From UPXZ01 sp964345395 (GTDB lineage Bacteria > Bacteroidota > Bacteroidia > Bacteroidales > Paludibacteraceae), in the NCBI GenBank assembly GCA_964345395.1, contig CAYFRA010000011.1:1-32677 (forward strand): a DNA stretch of 32,677 nucleotides, given 5' to 3'. Position 1 is the stretch's first letter, and each line of letters opens with the position of its first letter. A model generated the notes under the pieces. It was not told the DNA's origin and did not search any database. It worked only from the letters and a program-made list of their open reading frames with translations. Position numbers and translations under genes: made by a program. Shown here one piece after another: positions 30,831 through 32,677 of the stretch.

Positions 30831-31457
30831 ATGATAGTAATTGGTATTGCAGGCGGGACAGGATCAGGTAAAACTACAGTAGTTAGAAAAATCTTAGAAA
30901 GTGTTCCACAAGACGAGGTGGTTATTCTTCCTCAAGATTCTTATTATAGAGATAGTGGGCATCTTCCTCTCGAAGAGCGCTTAGAGATCAATTTTGACCA
31001 CCCCGATTCCATTGAATGGTCTCTACTGACGAAGCATTTAAAAGAGCTGAAGAAAGGTAGTGAAATTGAGCAACCCATTTACTCATATCTGACCTGTACG
31101 CGAGCCGAAGAGACTATAAAAATCAAACCTTGCGAGGTAGTAATTGTTGAGGGCATTTTGGTTTTATATAACCCCGAATTGAGAAAATTGATGGATTTAA
31201 AGATTTTTGTAGATGCCGATGCTGATGATAGGCTCATTCGAGTTATCAATCGAGATATAGTAGAGCGTGGTCGTTCTGTCAACAAGGTGATGGAGCGTTA
31301 CCAACTGACAGTCAAGCCTATGCACGAACAGTTTATTGAACCAACAAAGCGAAAAGCTGATCTCATTATTCCTCAAGGTGGCGAGAACCATATTGCTATT
31401 GATATAATGACCAAATATATTGAAAACAAACTTGCCAATAAATCTAAGAAAAAATAA
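30831..31457 (+). CDS. udk: Uridine kinase
   Basis: The enzyme phosphorylates uridine and cytidine to UMP and CMP in pyrimidine salvage, using ATP or GTP. The 208-residue protein has the P-loop GGTGSGKT (8-15), the nucleoside-binding QDSYYRDSGHLPLEERLEIN segment with NFDHPDSIEW, PIYSYLTCTR, VVIVEGILVLYNPELR and IFVDADADDRLIRVINRDI. The ERGRSVNKVMERYQ and KPMHEQFIEPTKRKADLIIP segments form the lid and C-terminal part. Length and motifs are normal for bacterial Udk. It is followed after 24 bases by the PolB-type exonuclease gene, probably on the same transcript. Confidence 0.95.
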   Translation: MIVIGIAGGTGSGKTTVVRKILESVPQDEVVILPQDSYYRDSGHLPLEERLEINFDHPDSIEWSLLTKHLKELKKGSEIEQPIYSYLTCTRAEETIKIKPCEVVIVEGILVLYNPELRKLMDLKIFVDADADDRLIRVINRDIVERGRSVNKVMERYQLTVKPMHEQFIEPTKRKADLIIPQGGENHIAIDIMTKYIENKLANKSKKK

Positions 31458-31481
31458 TTGTTTGAATAAAATTGCAATTTG

Positions 31482-32225
31482 ATGTTTAAGCAGATAAATA
31501 AAATGCTCTTTATAGATATCGAAACTGTTCCTGCTTATAGAAAGTATGAAGAGTTATCTGATGAAATGAAGTTGCTTTGGAATGAGAAATTTGCAATTCT
31601 AAAATCAAAGAACCCTTATAGGTATGGAGAAAACACATCCGATGCTGATGGGTTTGAGAGCAATGCTGGAATCTTCTCGGAGTTTGGTAAAATAATCTGC
31701 ATTTCAGTAGGGATTATTTATTCTACTAACAACACGCAAAAGATGCGGATTACTTCATTTGCGGGAGATGATGAATTGTCTCTTTTAGAGGAGTTCAATG
31801 AGTTAATCACTTCATTAACAAAGAAAAGAGATGTTGTTTTTTGTGGGCATAATATTAAAGAGTTTGATATACCCTATATTTGCCGCAGAATGACTATTCA
31901 GAATATCGAACTCCCCGAAGCATTGCAAATAAACACCAAAAAGCCGTGGGAAGTGAATATCATTGACACTATGGATTATTGGAAATTTGGTGATTATAAA
32001 AATTATACATCCCTGAAGCTACTTACTGCTGTTTTAGGTATTCCTACACCTAAGGATGATATCGACGGTAGCGAAGTTGCAAGCGTTTATTATAAAGAGA
32101 ACAACTTGCAACGAATTGTAGAGTACTGCCAAAAAGATGTAGTTGCTACAGCTCAAGTTTGGCTTCGCCTAAATAGCTTACCGATGATAGATATGAAAAG
32201 CATTGAGTTTGTTGAGCAACAATAA
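31482..32225 (+). CDS. PolB-type predicted 3'-5' exonuclease
   Basis: A 247-residue DnaQ-fold protein of the family related to the exonuclease domain of PolB (DNA_pol_B_exo2). Motif Exo I is FIDIETVP (D12, E14), Exo II lies in VVFCGHNIKEFDIPYICRRM, and Exo III is YCQKDVVATAQVW with the Y-x3-D spacing of the DEDDy class. The four acidic residues needed for two-metal catalysis therefore appear present. It probably trims or degrades DNA or RNA 3' ends; no polymerase domain is attached. I use the ATG at 31482. A TTG one codon upstream and an ATG at 31503 are alternatives, the latter leaving only one residue fewer than nine before the first motif. Context: second gene after udk. Confidence 0.87.
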   Translation: MFKQINKMLFIDIETVPAYRKYEELSDEMKLLWNEKFAILKSKNPYRYGENTSDADGFESNAGIFSEFGKIICISVGIIYSTNNTQKMRITSFAGDDELSLLEEFNELITSLTKKRDVVFCGHNIKEFDIPYICRRMTIQNIELPEALQINTKKPWEVNIIDTMDYWKFGDYKNYTSLKLLTAVLGIPTPKDDIDGSEVASVYYKENNLQRIVEYCQKDVVATAQVWLRLNSLPMIDMKSIEFVEQQ

Positions 32226-32562
32226 AACTGTACGATAGATTTGTAAGAGCTCTTTATTTTCCGGGTATAATCCTTACGTAAAAAACCAAGTTGCGGTACA
32301 TTTCCATCCCAGAAATTATAATTTTCTAACGATTTAAGATTTTCTTCTTTACTCGAAACTTTTGTTGAAATAATAGTTTCTTGTAGTATAAAAGAAATTA
32401 TTGTTGCCACTAAAACTTTTTTGATAAAATGAAAAAAGAGCTACTTTCGCATGGTGGTGAGGGTTAAATCAAGAGAATTGATTGATGGATGAATCCGTTA
32501 CTTAGTTATGCTTTTTACAGTCATTATGTGTTTCTATTTAGCTATGTCAACTAAGATTTGAA
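32226..32562. other. Intergenic stretch with a doubtful minus-strand reading frame
   Basis: No convincing gene. On the minus strand a frame open from about 32440 reads FIKKVLVATIISFILQET, signal-peptide-like, then a polar part (NFWDGNVPQLGFLRKDYTRK), but it has no ATG; a GTG at 32410 is the only bacterial-type start. It runs into the antisense of the exonuclease gene end. It may be a decayed small secreted protein or chance. Confidence 0.3.
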
Positions 32563-32602
32563 TCAAAAAAAAGACCATTTCAAATTTCAGAAACAGTCTT
32601 TT
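32563..32602 (-). terminator. Intrinsic terminator downstream of the tRNA
   Basis: A 12-bp stem with two G-U pairs (AAAGACCATTTC at 32570-32581 with GAAACAGTCTTT at 32590-32601), followed on the minus strand by a T-run (32563-32570). It lies just downstream of the tRNA gene in its reading direction. Confidence 0.75.
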
Positions 32603-32608
32603 GATGTG

Positions 32609-32677
32609 TGGGCCCAACTGGACTTGAACCAGTGACCCCCTGATTATGAGTCAGGTGCTACTAACCAACTGAGCTAT
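32609..32677 (-). tRNA. tRNA with CAT anticodon (Met or Ile2), 5' end cut by window edge
   Basis: On the minus strand the D-arm, anticodon arm CCTGA-CTCATAA-TCAGG, variable loop GGGTC, T-arm ACTGG-TTCAAGT-CCAGT, acceptor 3' strand TGGGCCC and discriminator A are all visible. Only the first six bases (expected GGGCCC) lie beyond the window. CCA is not encoded. A CAT anticodon serves elongator Met, initiator Met or lysidine-modified Ile. The T-loop and stem here argue against the initiator, but Met versus Ile2 cannot be settled. The D-arm carries one extra base compared with the common form. Confidence 0.93.

Noticed and set aside
1..32677. Search for defence islands, CRISPR arrays, prophage, transposases, toxin-antitoxin pairs or biosynthetic clusters.
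   Set aside because: No repeat-spacer pattern, integrase, transposase, terminal inverted repeats or characteristic genes were seen. The gene content is ordinary chromosomal.

Overview
The window is an AT-rich chromosomal segment from a member of the Bacteroidota. Several independent signs agree: -7 promoter boxes of the form TAnnTTTG upstream of many genes, almost no Shine-Dalgarno sequences, FKBP-type lipoproteins, an OmpA protein with thrombospondin type-3 repeats, a DUF2795 protein, a PolB-type DUF exonuclease next to uridine kinase, and an extended SecA of 1100 residues. The genus cannot be fixed from the sequence alone. An A-type flavoprotein (FprA) suits an anaerobe or microaerobe that meets O2 or NO.

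Layout. 1-600: a decayed lipoprotein gene with an in-frame stop just before its lipobox, ending in a strong bidirectional terminator. 624-5669 (minus): P5C dehydrogenase pruA, a small DUF2795 protein, a two-gene unit of a SAM methyltransferase and a PduO-type cobalamin adenosyltransferase, then the OmpA/TSP3 outer-membrane protein. 5871-11247 (plus): cardiolipin synthase, a TIGR02757 protein and bifunctional NAD(P)H-hydrate repair enzyme as a tight unit, then a PepSY-type membrane protein with its own promoter. 11306-12313 (minus): aspartate-semialdehyde dehydrogenase. 12521-17216 (plus): a lamin-tail-domain surface protein and four tandem FKBP-family genes, one of which lacks the isomerase domain. 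17277-19611 (minus): a phosphoethanolamine-transferase-like gene interrupted by a 100-N assembly gap, and prmC. 19767-28056 (plus): a GHL10-type glycoside hydrolase-like secreted protein, fprA, a glutamine-type NAD+ synthase whose glutaminase domain has lost its catalytic cysteine, and secA. 28109-30612 (minus): an OYE/YqjM flavin oxidoreductase, a SMUG2-like uracil-DNA glycosylase and an orphan lipoprotein. 30831-32225 (plus): uridine kinase and a PolB-type 3'-5' exonuclease. The right edge cuts a CAT-anticodon tRNA on the minus strand.

The content is mostly housekeeping and cell-envelope functions. I see no mobile element, CRISPR array, defence island, prophage or biosynthetic cluster, and I do not claim a new multi-gene system. 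The observations most worth a second look are the cysteine-less glutaminase domain of NadE, the catalytic-domain-less FKBP paralogue inside the FKBP cluster, the nonsense-broken lipoprotein, and the assembly gap in the EptA-like gene.
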